A DNA stretch of 64,000 nucleotides. It comes from Arcobacter nitrofigilis DSM 7299. Its GTDB lineage: Bacteria; Campylobacterota; Campylobacteria; Campylobacterales; Arcobacteraceae. The DNA is taken from the NCBI RefSeq assembly GCF_000092245.1, contig NC_014166.1:1240001-1304000 (forward strand), in the 5' to 3' direction. Positions 33,705-42,167 of the stretch are shown here, piece by piece; position 1 is the first letter of the stretch; each line of letters opens with the position of its first letter. The position numbers and the translations under genes were made by a program. The notes under the pieces are model-generated. The model was not told the origin of the DNA, did no database searches, and saw only the letters and a program-made list of their open reading frames with translations.

Positions 33705-34673
33705 ATGAATAATTTGATTGTAAGTGGAATAAAAAGATTTTTGGAAGCTAATTGTTTTAATCAAAATATTTATGAATATCTTGATTTTTATGACAAGTTA
33801 AGAGATATAAAAGAAGTTAAGCTTATATATGAAGAGTTACAAATATGGCTTGAAAAAACTTTTTATGTAAAATCATTAAAAATTGTAATTGATTCTTTAG
33901 ATGAAAAAGATAAAGAGATTGCTTTTCAAAACTCTAGTGATGAAGTTTATGAAAATAGCTCAATGATTAAAAAATACAAAATTTTTATGAATAAAAGTTT
34001 AGCGATTAATTTTTATTTAGTTTGTGAAAATAAAAAACATCTAAAAGAAATTACATCAAATGATGAAATATTAAATGCCTTTTTTTATATGGTAGCACCT
34101 TTTATAACAAGTGTTTCCTATCAAGAATTAGTACAAAAACTCACCTTCAAAGACCCCTTAACAAGTGTTTATAATAGAAAGTTTTTAGTTGAACACTTAA
34201 ATAAACTTTTACCTTTGGCAAAAAGAGAAAATAAAAATATCTCATTTTTAATGATAGGAATTGATCACTTTAAAGCAGTTATTGATGAGTTTGATTATGA
34301 TGTTGGTGATAATGTTTTAATTAGTTTATCAGAAATATTAAGAAATAATATAAGGGAATCTGACATCGTTGTAAGATTAGAAGCGGATGAATTTTTGGTT
34401 ACTTTAGTTGGACTAACATCACAAAATGATGCGAAACTTGTAGCTCAAAAATTAATCGATGTTTTTGCAAAAAGTGAAGTAAAAGTATCTCCCTCAGGTT
34501 ATACTTTGAAAAAGACTATTTGCGTGGGTATTACCCATTATGATAATCAAACAAATTCTGTTGATTATATTTTAAGAAACGCTGATATATCGCTTTATGA
34601 AGCAAAAAATCTAGGAAGAAGTAAAATAAAAGAGTTTTTTCCAGATAAAGTTGAATGTGTAGATTTATTTTAA
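33705..34673 (+). CDS. Degenerate GGDEF-domain protein
   Basis: A 322-residue protein from the ATG at 33705 (a TTG codon sits directly before it), with AAGGA upstream. The N-terminal ~140 residues have no recognised sensor fold; the C-terminal ~165 form a GGDEF domain. The signature reads EADEF instead of GGDEF, the metal Asp of the DIDxFK motif is Gly (GIDHFK), the Asn of the IND motif is Ile and GH is DY. The inhibitory-site RxxD (RESD) five residues before EADEF is intact. A catalytically dead c-di-GMP receptor is more likely than a cyclase. Confidence 0.85.
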   Translation: MNNLIVSGIKRFLEANCFNQNIYEYLDFYDKLRDIKEVKLIYEELQIWLEKTFYVKSLKIVIDSLDEKDKEIAFQNSSDEVYENSSMIKKYKIFMNKSLAINFYLVCENKKHLKEITSNDEILNAFFYMVAPFITSVSYQELVQKLTFKDPLTSVYNRKFLVEHLNKLLPLAKRENKNISFLMIGIDHFKAVIDEFDYDVGDNVLISLSEILRNNIRESDIVVRLEADEFLVTLVGLTSQNDAKLVAQKLIDVFAKSEVKVSPSGYTLKKTICVGITHYDNQTNSVDYILRNADISLYEAKNLGRSKIKEFFPDKVECVDLF

Positions 34674-34685
34674 AAAGGAGTATTA

Positions 34686-34973
34686 ATGGCAGTGGAAGCT
34701 AGTGCAAGACATATCTTAATAGATAATGAAGATATTTGTAATCAAGTAAAAGAACAAATAATTAGTGGGGATTTAGATTTTGTAGAAGCTGCAGAACAAT
34801 ACTCATTATGTCCATCAGGAGATCAAGGTGGAGAATTAGGTACATTTGGAAAAGGTCAAATGGTAAAAGAGTTTGAAGATGTTGTATTTAGTGCTCCTGT
34901 AGGAGAAATACAAGGTCCAGTTCAAACAGAATTTGGTTACCATCTTATAGAAGTAACTTCAAGAAACGACTAA
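34686..34973 (+). CDS. Parvulin-type peptidyl-prolyl isomerase
   Basis: A 95-residue single-domain rotamase: SARHILIDNEDICNQV, FVEAAEQYSLCPSGDQGGELG (split at SLCPSG), FGKGQMVKEFEDVVF and VQTEFGYHLIEV are the PpiC family blocks. No signal peptide, so cytoplasmic. AAAGGAG precedes the ATG. Convergent with the sodium channel gene over a shared terminator. Confidence 0.92.
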   Translation: MAVEASARHILIDNEDICNQVKEQIISGDLDFVEAAEQYSLCPSGDQGGELGTFGKGQMVKEFEDVVFSAPVGEIQGPVQTEFGYHLIEVTSRND

Positions 34974-34982
34974 AATAATTTA

Positions 34983-35015
34983 AATAAAGGCTAACTTTTT
35001 ATAGTTGCCTTTATT
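34983..35015. terminator. Bidirectional hairpin between parvulin and channel genes
   Basis: AATAAAGGC and GCCTTTATT, with inner AACT/AGTT, form a long stem; it overlaps the last codons of the minus-strand channel gene and can serve both convergent genes. Confidence 0.6.
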
Positions 35016-35794
35016 AATACTTTAAGCTCAGAAATCTCTTCTCTTAGTTTTTTTATCTCATCATTTACATGATCTTCATTTGAATGAAGTCCTTCTATTA
35101 TATGTTTCTCTTCATCTTGGTTTAGTATTGCCATCGCATCAACTATAATTGCCACAACTAAATTTATCATTACAAATGTTACAATAAAAATAAATGGAAC
35201 AAAGAAAATCCAAGCATGTGGATAAACTTCCATGATAGGTCTTACTATTCCCATAGACCAAGACTCTAAAGTCATGATTTGAAATAGAGTATAAAATGAC
35301 TCACCCAAAGTGCCAAACCATTGTGGAAAGCTTTCTGAGAATAGTTGAGTAGACATAATTGCAAAGATATAAAAGAACAGACTCATAAGGGCAATAACAG
35401 ATAACATACCAGGTATTACACTAATAAGTGCTGTGACTATTTTTCTCATTTGAGGAACAACAGTTATAAGCCTAAAAAGTCTTAGTACTCTTAGTATTCT
35501 AAGTATTTCAAATCCAGAACTTAATGGAATCAATGAAATAGCAACTATTGTAAAATCAAATATACTCCAAGCATCTTTGAAAAAAGCTATTCTGTGAACA
35601 TAAATTCTAAGTATGATTTCTATTGTAAATATTGTAATAACGATTTGATTAAAAAGTACTGCATATACTTCATAGTTTGCCATAAACTCTTTTGAAGTCT
35701 CTAATCCCATCGTAATCCCATTTAATACGATTAAATAGGTTATGAATTTTGTAAAAAATCCACTATCAACAAATGATTTTATTTTGTTAAACAT
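34991..35794 (-). CDS. Voltage-gated sodium channel, NavAb/NaChBac family
   Basis: A 267-residue six-helix channel subunit that assembles as a homotetramer in the inner membrane. S4 carries regularly spaced arginines ([13 protein letters not shown]), the pore has the sodium selectivity filter TLESWSM, and S6 is [15 protein letters not shown] followed by a C-terminal coiled coil ([11 protein letters not shown]). As I recall the A. butzleri NavAb sequence, long stretches are the same, for example [19 protein letters not shown] differs by one residue, so this is its orthologue. Probably roles in sodium homeostasis or motility; strong support for an Arcobacter-type host. Confidence 0.95.
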   Translation of the reverse strand: MFNKIKSFVDSGFFTKFITYLIVLNGITMGLETSKEFMANYEVYAVLFNQIVITIFTIEIILRIYVHRIAFFKDAWSIFDFTIVAISLIPLSSGFEILRILRVLRLFRLITVVPQMRKIVTALISVIPGMLSVIALMSLFFYIFAIMSTQLFSESFPQWFGTLGESFYTLFQIMTLESWSMGIVRPIMEVYPHAWIFFVPFIFIVTFVMINLVVAIIVDAMAILNQDEEKHIIEGLHSNEDHVNDEIKKLREEISELKVLIKATIKS

Positions 35795-35865
35795 GACAAG
35801 TCCTATTAGGATAATTTTTCGTAATAATAACTAAAAATTCTTAAGGATTTGTCTTTATTTTTTAT

Positions 35866-37482
35866 TTAATCTTCAAAGATTTTAAACACTATATCTTTAA
35901 GCTCTTTTTTCAAAGTTAGATTCATCTCTTTTTTGTTTGTATAGATATAAAAGGGCACAGTATTTAACATAGACTTCTTTAATCTTTTTCTAACAGTTGA
36001 AATCTCATCTATAGGAATAATCTCTTCCCCATCATATAAAGTAAACTCTTTATTTAATCCCAAAGTAAAAGAAACGATTTGGTATGTGAAAAATACATCT
36101 TCTTCTTGGGTTTCCCATTTTTTTATAAATTTATCTAGTTCGATTCTAAGTTTTTTGAATCGGTTTTTTGTAAGGTATCCAAAGCTTTCTCTAAATTTAT
36201 ATCTCTCGATTGTAGAAAATTCTAGTACTTTATAAAATTCATTTAAATTTTTCCAAGGGGATCTGAAAAATCTTTTTCCAAATAGTACCTCTTCAAATGA
36301 TTTTAAATACTTTTTATCATCATTTGTTTTTATATCTTTATTTTTTATTTCAAAATACTCTTTTTTAAATAGTGAAATTAACCAATTTTCATCAAGCATA
36401 GATACGATATCTAATCGTCTCTCTTCATTTTTTTCACTTAAAAAATTCCAAAGCATGGCAATACAATTTGATGAGTTTTTTTCATAAAACATACCATTTT
36501 TAAAATATTTTTTAGAAAGATATAAAACTACATTTTCTAATAAAGCATCAGTTTTTGCAATACCATGATTATAGATTACCTTTTTATATAAATTAAATCT
36601 CATTTCTAAAAGATGCTCAATGTCTATTAATCCCATATCAAAGAAGCTTATCTTAAATGTTTTTCCATCTCTTACTAATACAGTATGTTTTGTAATTCTT
36701 AAGTTATCATTTGCTCCACCAATATATCCAGAAGCTACCATATCTCGATTTATATAATCTAACCTATCAGCATCTATAGTTCCACTAATAATTGAATGTA
36801 ATACTTTAAAATCAAATTTTCCATAAACCTTCTCTTTTAAAATAAACATACAAAGCTTATGTAATAATTTAAAATAATCAATATCTGATTGTCTATCACT
36901 ATTTTTTATAAGTTCTTCTTTAAATAATAAATCGATAAAGTTTTCACCAATGGCTTCATGTAATACTTGCTTTTGGTTTGAAGTTATGCCTTCATATAGG
37001 TCTTTAAAGTTCTCTTCTTTTTGTAACAAATCAGGAGTGTTTTGTATATTTTCATATACTCTTTTTAAAGCATTTTCAACTTGATGGGAAAAAGGAAGAT
37101 GTCCTACATCATGTAGTAATCCTGCTAATCTTACTGCTTGTAATGTTATAATATATGTATCATTGTAGATTTTTGAATTTGTAGGTATTGAAAATTGGTA
37201 TAAAGCCTTATTATCAAAATAAGAATTACCTTCATCAAATGTAATATTTAACTCATCTTCTACAATTATGTCATGTATAACTTTTTTCATACTTCTTAGA
37301 AAGATATCTCTTGTTGAAGAGTCACTATTTAAAAGTGCATTTTTAAGCATATATGAACTTACATGCATTGTTCCCAAACAGTGTATAAATCTTTTTGTTG
37401 TAATTGAAGGAAATGAAAAATAAGCTAGGGCATTTTGTGTTACAAATTGCAATCTATTTAATATCTTACTTTGTAAAATCAA
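35866..37482 (-). CDS. HD-domain phosphohydrolase (COG1078, dNTPase-like)
   Basis: Metal-dependent phosphohydrolase, 538 residues from the TTG at 37482. HD motif LLHDVGHLPFSHQVE and later DADRLDYINRDMVASGYIGG are diagnostic of the COG1078/dGTPase-like group. The family usually starts with xINDPVHG before the QRL motif; that segment is found in frame upstream of the TTG (LINDTIYNHIEY), so the natural start is probably about 21 codons earlier, where AAGGA precedes an ATA at 37545. Either ATA is used or the start is damaged. Substrate likely a nucleoside triphosphate; not shown. Confidence 0.85.
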   Translation of the reverse strand: MILQSKILNRLQFVTQNALAYFSFPSITTKRFIHCLGTMHVSSYMLKNALLNSDSSTRDIFLRSMKKVIHDIIVEDELNITFDEGNSYFDNKALYQFSIPTNSKIYNDTYIITLQAVRLAGLLHDVGHLPFSHQVENALKRVYENIQNTPDLLQKEENFKDLYEGITSNQKQVLHEAIGENFIDLLFKEELIKNSDRQSDIDYFKLLHKLCMFILKEKVYGKFDFKVLHSIISGTIDADRLDYINRDMVASGYIGGANDNLRITKHTVLVRDGKTFKISFFDMGLIDIEHLLEMRFNLYKKVIYNHGIAKTDALLENVVLYLSKKYFKNGMFYEKNSSNCIAMLWNFLSEKNEERRLDIVSMLDENWLISLFKKEYFEIKNKDIKTNDDKKYLKSFEEVLFGKRFFRSPWKNLNEFYKVLEFSTIERYKFRESFGYLTKNRFKKLRIELDKFIKKWETQEEDVFFTYQIVSFTLGLNKEFTLYDGEEIIPIDEISTVRKRLKKSMLNTVPFYIYTNKKEMNLTLKKELKDIVFKIFED

Positions 37483-37664
37483 ATCTTCTAGTTTTGTATA
37501 CTCTATATGATTATAAATAGTATCATTTATTAGTCTATTTTGTATGGTAGGTTCCTTTTTTAAATTAAGTTACTCTTTTCATAATTATGACTTAATTTTA
37601 TTTAATGTTACAAATTAATTTCAATTTAATTACAAATTTATAAATATAATTATAGAATACTATA

Positions 37665-37681
37665 TTAATACTTATTATCAA
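37665..37681. promoter_or_regulatory. Putative Fur box before the FeoB-associated gene
   Basis: TTAATACTTATTATCAA matches the palindrome at 3341-3357 at 15 of 17 positions and ends 12 bases before the ATG at 37694, just ahead of AGGA. The gene downstream belongs to an iron-linked family, which strengthens the call. Confidence 0.5.
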
Positions 37682-37693
37682 TTAGGATACTCA

Positions 37694-37810
37694 ATGCAAG
37701 ATGTAGTAATTTTTTCAATCGTTATATTAGCTTTAGCATATATTTTAAGAAAAACATTCAAAAAAAATGGTGGCTGTGGTTGTGGAGAAGAGGGTTGTTC
37801 TAAAAAATAG
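37694..37810 (+). CDS. FeoB-associated Cys-rich membrane protein
   Basis: A 38-residue protein: one N-terminal helix (VVIFSIVILALAYIL), a basic stretch (RKTFKKN) and a cysteine-glycine tail GGCGCGEEGCSKK. This is the pattern of the FeoB-associated Cys-rich membrane family, often next to feoA/feoB. No feo genes are in the window, so it stands alone. AGGA lies seven bases before the ATG, a Fur-like box precedes it and a hairpin covers its stop codon. Role thought to be assistance in ferrous iron uptake. Confidence 0.8.
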   Translation: MQDVVIFSIVILALAYILRKTFKKNGGCGCGEEGCSKK

Positions 37811-37815
37811 AACAA
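37795..37815. terminator. Hairpin at the FeoB-associated gene stop
   Basis: TTGTTCTA and TAGAACAA form a perfect 8-bp stem with an A5 loop, overlapping the TAG stop at 37808-37810. It can also serve the convergent PhoH gene ending at 37832. Confidence 0.55.
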
Positions 37816-37831
37816 TTCTCTTAACTCATAT

Positions 37832-39208
37832 TTAGTTTTTCTTATTTTCAAATATTCGTTCAGTAAATTCTGCAAATTTACCTCTTACGGCTTTTTCTAA
37901 CTCAATTGCAAACATCTTAACTTCATCATGTTCAAAGTTTGTCTGTTTTAAAAGGGTAGTTAGACCATTGTTGTATTTATTTAAATATAAGTTATCAATT
38001 TGTCTATTTGACCCAATCACAATTGCCATACAGCTTTCATCAAGTCTTGAAAGTATAAGTTGAGTAGTCTTTTCACTTGAATTTTGCCACTCATCCATAA
38101 CAACAATAGCAGAACTAAGTGTTCTTCCTCTAGCTTCTCCTGGCCATAAAGTTTCAATACAATATTTAGATGTCAGTTCAGAGATTTTACTATCAATAGA
38201 CTCTTTATTCTCTTTGTTTTCTGATTTTTTTAACTGCTTTTTCGCAATAAACTCTAAAGTATCAGTTAAAGCCATATTATAAATACGAAATTTCTCATCA
38301 TTACCTGATAAAAACCCAATATCAGCACCTTTGTCAAGTGATTCAATAGAGTTTCTTACATATACTATTTTATCATAAAGTCCTAAGTCAATAAGTCTCA
38401 TTGCACTTGCAATTGACATCAATGTTTTACCACTTCCAGCTTTTGCATCTATAACCAATAAATCATACATATTAGAAACAATAGCTTTTGAAAATAATTT
38501 TTGTTTTAGATTTACAGGTTTTACTTGTAAAGCTTTAAAATCACTCTCACTTAATACATTTATTATTTTATTTATAATAATTGCATACTCTTTATTTCCA
38601 TCTTCACTACTAAATTCATAAGAGAAATTTTCAAAAGTATATTTATCATCAAAAGAAGTAATGGGTTTCCCATCAAGTGAATTAAATATAGATGAGTCAA
38701 CTTCAAGTGTTTTTACAAATTCGAATTTAGGAACAACAGATTTATCATCATGTAGAGTCTCAGCTTTTATTCCTTTAAACTGAGCAAAAGTTCTTGCATA
38801 AATGTCAATTGATAAAAATATTGTTTGAGCACCTTTATAGTACTGTTGGGCGATTGCTGCAACTTCAATGATTCTTTTGTCATTACTTTCACTTAAGTGA
38901 ACTTGTTCTATTTCTGAATCATATTTATCTTTTGCAATAACATGTAGTTGAAGATCATCACTAAAATATTTTACAACTTTGAATTTACTTCTATGATCTA
39001 CTTCTTTGATTTTCATTTTAGCTAGAAGTCTAGCAAACTCTCTTGAGTAATAACCAAGTTCATTGGGTAACTTTTTTTTATCCTCAAGCTCAAATAAAAC
39101 AGTTTCCGGCACAACTATTACATTAGAGCCATTATCACTGACTTTATACAGGTTTTGTAGGTTTTGTAGAATAATGTTTGTATCTACTACGTATATTTTT
39201 TCTTTCAT
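37832..39208 (-). CDS. PIN-domain PhoH-family ATPase (YlaK-like)
   Basis: A 458-residue fusion: N-terminal PIN ribonuclease fold (YVVDTNIILQNL with the catalytic Asp, later ELEDKKK and IFLSIDIYARTFA) and C-terminal PhoH ATPase with Walker A DAKAGSGKTLMSIA, AEARGRTL-type loop GEARGRTLSSAIVVMDEWQN (Walker B, split after SSA) and TRLDES-like sensor LSRLDESCM. Such proteins are predicted RNA-processing ATPases. Monocistronic on the minus strand, convergent with the small iron gene. Confidence 0.9.
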   Translation of the reverse strand: MKEKIYVVDTNIILQNLQNLYKVSDNGSNVIVVPETVLFELEDKKKLPNELGYYSREFARLLAKMKIKEVDHRSKFKVVKYFSDDLQLHVIAKDKYDSEIEQVHLSESNDKRIIEVAAIAQQYYKGAQTIFLSIDIYARTFAQFKGIKAETLHDDKSVVPKFEFVKTLEVDSSIFNSLDGKPITSFDDKYTFENFSYEFSSEDGNKEYAIIINKIINVLSESDFKALQVKPVNLKQKLFSKAIVSNMYDLLVIDAKAGSGKTLMSIASAMRLIDLGLYDKIVYVRNSIESLDKGADIGFLSGNDEKFRIYNMALTDTLEFIAKKQLKKSENKENKESIDSKISELTSKYCIETLWPGEARGRTLSSAIVVMDEWQNSSEKTTQLILSRLDESCMAIVIGSNRQIDNLYLNKYNNGLTTLLKQTNFEHDEVKMFAIELEKAVRGKFAEFTERIFENKKN

Positions 39209-39342
39209 AAATTCATTATATCATGAATTTTTTAGATATTAATTACAAACTGTATATAAAATAGCTAGTTACATTTTGATAACATTTAGGATTTATTAGA
39301 TTAATATAGAGATAAAAAAGATATAGAATAATAAGCTAAGGC

Positions 39343-39367
39343 TAAGTAGAGTTAAAAACTCTACTTA
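39343..39367 (-). terminator. Hairpin downstream of rraA
   Basis: TAAGTAGAGTT and AACTCTACTTA form an 11-bp stem with an AAA loop immediately after the rraA stop. The U-tract on the minus strand is poor. The gap 39209-39342 holds nothing else I recognise beyond the PhoH promoter region. Confidence 0.5.
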
Positions 39368-39372
39368 CAGTA

Positions 39373-39855
39373 CTAAATTAATTTTTCTCTTGAAACAATC
39401 ACTCCATCTAAATCGGCATACAAATAATCACCCTCGTGGAAAGTAACTCCCCCAAAGCTTAATTGATCACCTCTTGAAGAATTTGTTTTTTCAAAATTTC
39501 TTAATGGACAAGTCCCTATGGCATATAAAGCAACATCTATATCTTTTGTATAAGCTATATCTCTTACATATCCATTGATAATAATAGCTTGCCAATTGTT
39601 ATTTTTAGCAAAATCCATTAATTTATCTCCAACTACTCCATAAAAATATCTTGCATTTTCAACTACTACAACTTTCCCTTTCCCATTTTCATCTCTTAGC
39701 ATTTCTAATAGTTTCCAATTACTTTTATCAAGTTTTATGGTTACTATTTGTCCAGCACATTTTTTTAATCCCCCATAATTCTTATATTCATTGGATAATA
39801 CTTGTATTTCTTTGTCTCTATTGTCATCGCATAAATCTGCAGTCTCAAAATTCAT
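39373..39855 (-). CDS. rraA: Ribonuclease E activity regulator RraA
   Basis: A 160-residue protein, the length of E. coli RraA. I start at the ATG at 39855 with AAGGGGAAGAA upstream; a longer frame to 39909 has no ribosome site. Motifs: FETADLCDD, YGGLKKCAGQIVTI, GVVGDKLMDFA, AIIINGYVRD and GVTFHEGDYLYADLDGVI. It keeps the R-D pair (YVRD) that the RraA-like protein at 25292 has lost. The fold has also class II aldolase members, so either activity is possible. Confidence 0.88.
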   Translation of the reverse strand: MNFETADLCDDNRDKEIQVLSNEYKNYGGLKKCAGQIVTIKLDKSNWKLLEMLRDENGKGKVVVVENARYFYGVVGDKLMDFAKNNNWQAIIINGYVRDIAYTKDIDVALYAIGTCPLRNFEKTNSSRGDQLSFGGVTFHEGDYLYADLDGVIVSREKLI

Positions 39856-40049
39856 TTCTTCCCCTTTAATCTTATTTGAAGCAGGAGTATATGTTAATAA
39901 TGTGTACAAAAAATGTATAACTCAACTAAAATTAAGATTTTATTCATAATATTGTTTTAATGTATCATAAAGTAACATAAAATAATGAGAATTATTTATA
40001 TTATGTTATAAAATTAAGATTTCCTTAATTTGATTTAAGAAATTAGGCA

Positions 40050-40084
40050 TAAAAAAAGGTTAGTCTTTTTGACTAACCTTTTTT
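40050..40084. terminator. Strong bidirectional terminator after the cold-shock gene
   Basis: AAAAAGGTTAGTC and GACTAACCTTTTT form a perfect 13-bp stem with a T5 loop, with A- and T-runs on both sides, placed 20 bases after the csp stop. Serves the minus-strand cold-shock gene. Confidence 0.88.
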
Positions 40085-40103
40085 ATTGTAAATAACTTTA
40101 TTA

Positions 40104-40322
40104 TTATAAAGCAGTTACATTTTCAGCTTGTGGACCTTTTTGACCTTCAGCTACTTCGAAAGTTACTTTTTGACCTTCGTTTAAAGATACTCTACCGTAT
40201 CCAGTACTGTTAATTTGTCTATAATGTACGAATACATCTTTACCACCGTTTTCTTGTTCGATAAATCCAAAACCTTTTTCACTGTTGAACCATTTTACTG
40301 TTCCGTTTACTAAATCTGCCAT
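40104..40322 (-). CDS. Cold-shock protein (CspA family)
   Basis: A 72-residue single cold-shock domain with both RNA-binding motifs: [14 protein letters not shown] (RNP1) and DVFVHY (RNP2), plus [15 protein letters not shown]. Nucleic-acid chaperone that melts mRNA structure. GC content is higher than in its neighbours, consistent with high expression. The upstream gap 40323-40430 should hold its promoter and a structured leader, but I cannot point to a defined element. Confidence 0.96.
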   Translation of the reverse strand: MADLVNGTVKWFNSEKGFGFIEQENGGKDVFVHYRQINSTGYGRVSLNEGQKVTFEVAEGQKGPQAENVTAL

Positions 40323-40430
40323 GCAGTTTCCTTTGTTGTTTAAATATACTTTATTGCTAAAGTGGTAGAAAATATAAATTTGAGTGTTCTTTCATGGTAG
40401 ATTATCTGTGTACTTGTAAATAGTTTTCAA

Positions 40431-40466
40431 TAAAAAAAGCCAAAGATGAAACTCGAAACCATCTTC
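40431..40466 (-). terminator. Intrinsic terminator of the methyltransferase operon
   Basis: On the minus strand AAGATG and CATCTT pair around an 11-base loop, followed by TTGGC and a run of seven T. It lies 60 bases after the 40528 stop. Confidence 0.55.
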
Positions 40467-40527
40467 ATAAAAAACAGTATAGCTAAAATAAAAATTAAAT
40501 GCAAGTATTATTAATAAAATTTTAATA

Positions 40528-40710
40528 TTATATTACATCTTCATTAATTATTACACTCCAACCCTCATATTTAGGAGATTCTTCTATCTCTTTTATTTGT
40601 TTATTTGTTAAGTGTGGATAGCTCATTTTCTTCCCATCCCATACAATACAAGGGAAAGTCTTCTCTTTTATTAAAACTGATTTAATAATTCTGAATATTT
40701 TTTTTATCAT
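40528..40710 (-). CDS. Hypothetical 60-residue protein
   Basis: A small basic protein (MIKKIFRIIKSVLIKEK...) with FPCIVWDGKKMSYPHLT and ESPKYEGWSVIINED. No family recognised and no clear membrane helix, though the N-terminus is amphipathic. Overlaps the upstream methyltransferase by four bases (ATGA), strongly suggesting a real co-translated gene. Confidence 0.6.
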   Translation of the reverse strand: MIKKIFRIIKSVLIKEKTFPCIVWDGKKMSYPHLTNKQIKEIEESPKYEGWSVIINEDVI

Positions 40711-41378
40711 TTTACTCTTTTATATACTGCAAAAAAATGAGGAACAGAAGGTGTTTGATTATCATCATATGCTAAAAAACTAATCTCTTCTAATCCATCA
40801 CTTTGTACAAATTGATTTATCTCTTTTTTATCCAAAGGTAAGGGAATATCAGTTAAGTTTTTGTTTTCTTCTCTACTTCTACAAGATACAAGAACATATC
40901 CACCAATAGTTAATAAGTTTGAAATGGCAACTCTAGCTTTGATTCTATAATCACCTGGTAAAACTTGTATTGTATTACATTCATATACTAAATCAAAGTT
41001 TTTAAGCCATGATTTATCATATTCAAATAAGTTTGCCACAAGATAATCAACTTTTGTATTTGGATATCTTTTTTTACAAAGTTCAATTGCAGTAGGGGAT
41101 ATATCAAATGCAGTAACTTCAAATCCAAAGTCACTTAAGGCTTCTGCATCATCACCAACACCACATCCTATAACAATAGCTTTGGGAGCTTGTTTATTGA
41201 TTTTATTATTCTTTAACCAATTGATTAAATAAGGACTTGCTTCCAAATCAGCCCAAAATACTTTTTTATAATCTCCATTTGCATTTTTGTAAATTGTATC
41301 AAACCAATCAAGTGGTTTATTATCTTCTTGGTATTGTTTAACCATTTTTTTGTATTCAATTGGGTCAAATGTTTGCAT
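40707..41378 (-). CDS. Class I SAM-dependent methyltransferase (TPMT-like)
   Basis: A 223-residue soluble methyltransferase. SAM-binding motif I is AIVIGCGVGDDAEALSDFG, motif II FEVTAFDISPTAIELCKKRY (split: FEVTAFDIS, PTAIELCKKRY), motif III LVYECNTIQVL and the following helix LLTIGGYVLVSCR. The N-terminus (WADLEASPYLINWL) and overall order resemble the thiopurine methyltransferase group, whose bacterial members detoxify thiols or metalloids. Substrate unknown. GGAG precedes the ATG. Confidence 0.85.
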   Translation of the reverse strand: MQTFDPIEYKKMVKQYQEDNKPLDWFDTIYKNANGDYKKVFWADLEASPYLINWLKNNKINKQAPKAIVIGCGVGDDAEALSDFGFEVTAFDISPTAIELCKKRYPNTKVDYLVANLFEYDKSWLKNFDLVYECNTIQVLPGDYRIKARVAISNLLTIGGYVLVSCRSREENKNLTDIPLPLDKKEINQFVQSDGLEEISFLAYDDNQTPSVPHFFAVYKRVK

Positions 41379-41503
41379 TTTCTCTCCTTATTTTAAATAT
41401 TTTATTTAAAATAAGGTTTTATTAGTATAATTTTGATTTTTAAAAATAAATATTTATATTCTATTAATCTATAGATATTAGAATACATGTACTAGGAGTA
41501 AAA

Positions 41504-42145
41504 ATGCAAAATAAAAAAACAGTTTTGATAGTAATAGTCGCATTGATTGGATTATTTTTTGTGGGTGGCTATTTTTATAAACAAAACAAGGCTAGCGAAT
41601 TTGGAAAAGTAGCAAGTGAAAAAGCAGAAGTTTTCCAAAGGGATTATTCTTTAGTTATTGGACCAAAAGATGCAAAAGTTCAATTAGTAGAATTTTTTGA
41701 TCCAGCTTGTGGAACTTGTGCTTATTATTATCCTTTTGTTAAAGATTTAATTAAAAAACATAAAGGTGATATTAAATTAGTTCTAAGATATGCTCCTTTT
41801 CATGCAAATGCTAATTATGCAGTTAAAATGTTAGAAGGTGCGAGAGAACAAAACCTTTTTAAAGAGACTTTGGAATTGATGTTTGCCACACAAAATCAGT
41901 GGTTAGATGGACATGGAGTAGTTCCTAGAAAATTGTGGATAGTTTTAGAAAAGTCAAATATACTTGATATGAAAAAATTATCTAAAAGTATGGACAATCT
42001 TATGTATGATAAAATTATTGAACAAGATTTAGATGATGCAAGAGTTTTAAATGTAAGAGGAACTCCTTCATTTTTTGTAAATGGAATACCTCTTCAAGAT
42101 CTTAGTGGTGAAAATTTACAAAAGTTAATTGAATCACAACTATAA
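41504..42145 (+). CDS. DsbA-family thiol:disulfide protein
   Basis: A 213-residue periplasmic thioredoxin-fold protein anchored by an N-terminal helix (about 6-25). Active site is C69-G-T-C72 (FFDPACGTCAYYYP), and the cis-Pro loop is RGTPSFFVNG. The CGTC sequence and length fit the DsbA/BdbD-like thioredoxin_4 group. It sits upstream of a convergent pair including another thioredoxin-like protein. Likely forms or isomerises disulfides in exported proteins. Confidence 0.9.
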   Translation: MQNKKTVLIVIVALIGLFFVGGYFYKQNKASEFGKVASEKAEVFQRDYSLVIGPKDAKVQLVEFFDPACGTCAYYYPFVKDLIKKHKGDIKLVLRYAPFHANANYAVKMLEGAREQNLFKETLELMFATQNQWLDGHGVVPRKLWIVLEKSNILDMKKLSKSMDNLMYDKIIEQDLDDARVLNVRGTPSFFVNGIPLQDLSGENLQKLIESQL

Positions 42146-42167
42146 AAGATACTTTTTAGTATCTTTT
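42144..42167. terminator. Bidirectional terminator
   Basis: AAAAGATACT and AGTATCTTTT form a perfect 10-bp stem with a T4 loop between the convergent DsbA-like and pentapeptide genes, with T-rich flank on the plus side. Confidence 0.75.

Noticed and set aside
37678-37875. Minus-strand open frame of 65 codons across the FeoB-associated gene
   Set aside because: It is the antisense reading of the small Cys-rich gene and of the PhoH stop region, with no ribosome site and biased composition; the plus-strand gene explains the sequence better.
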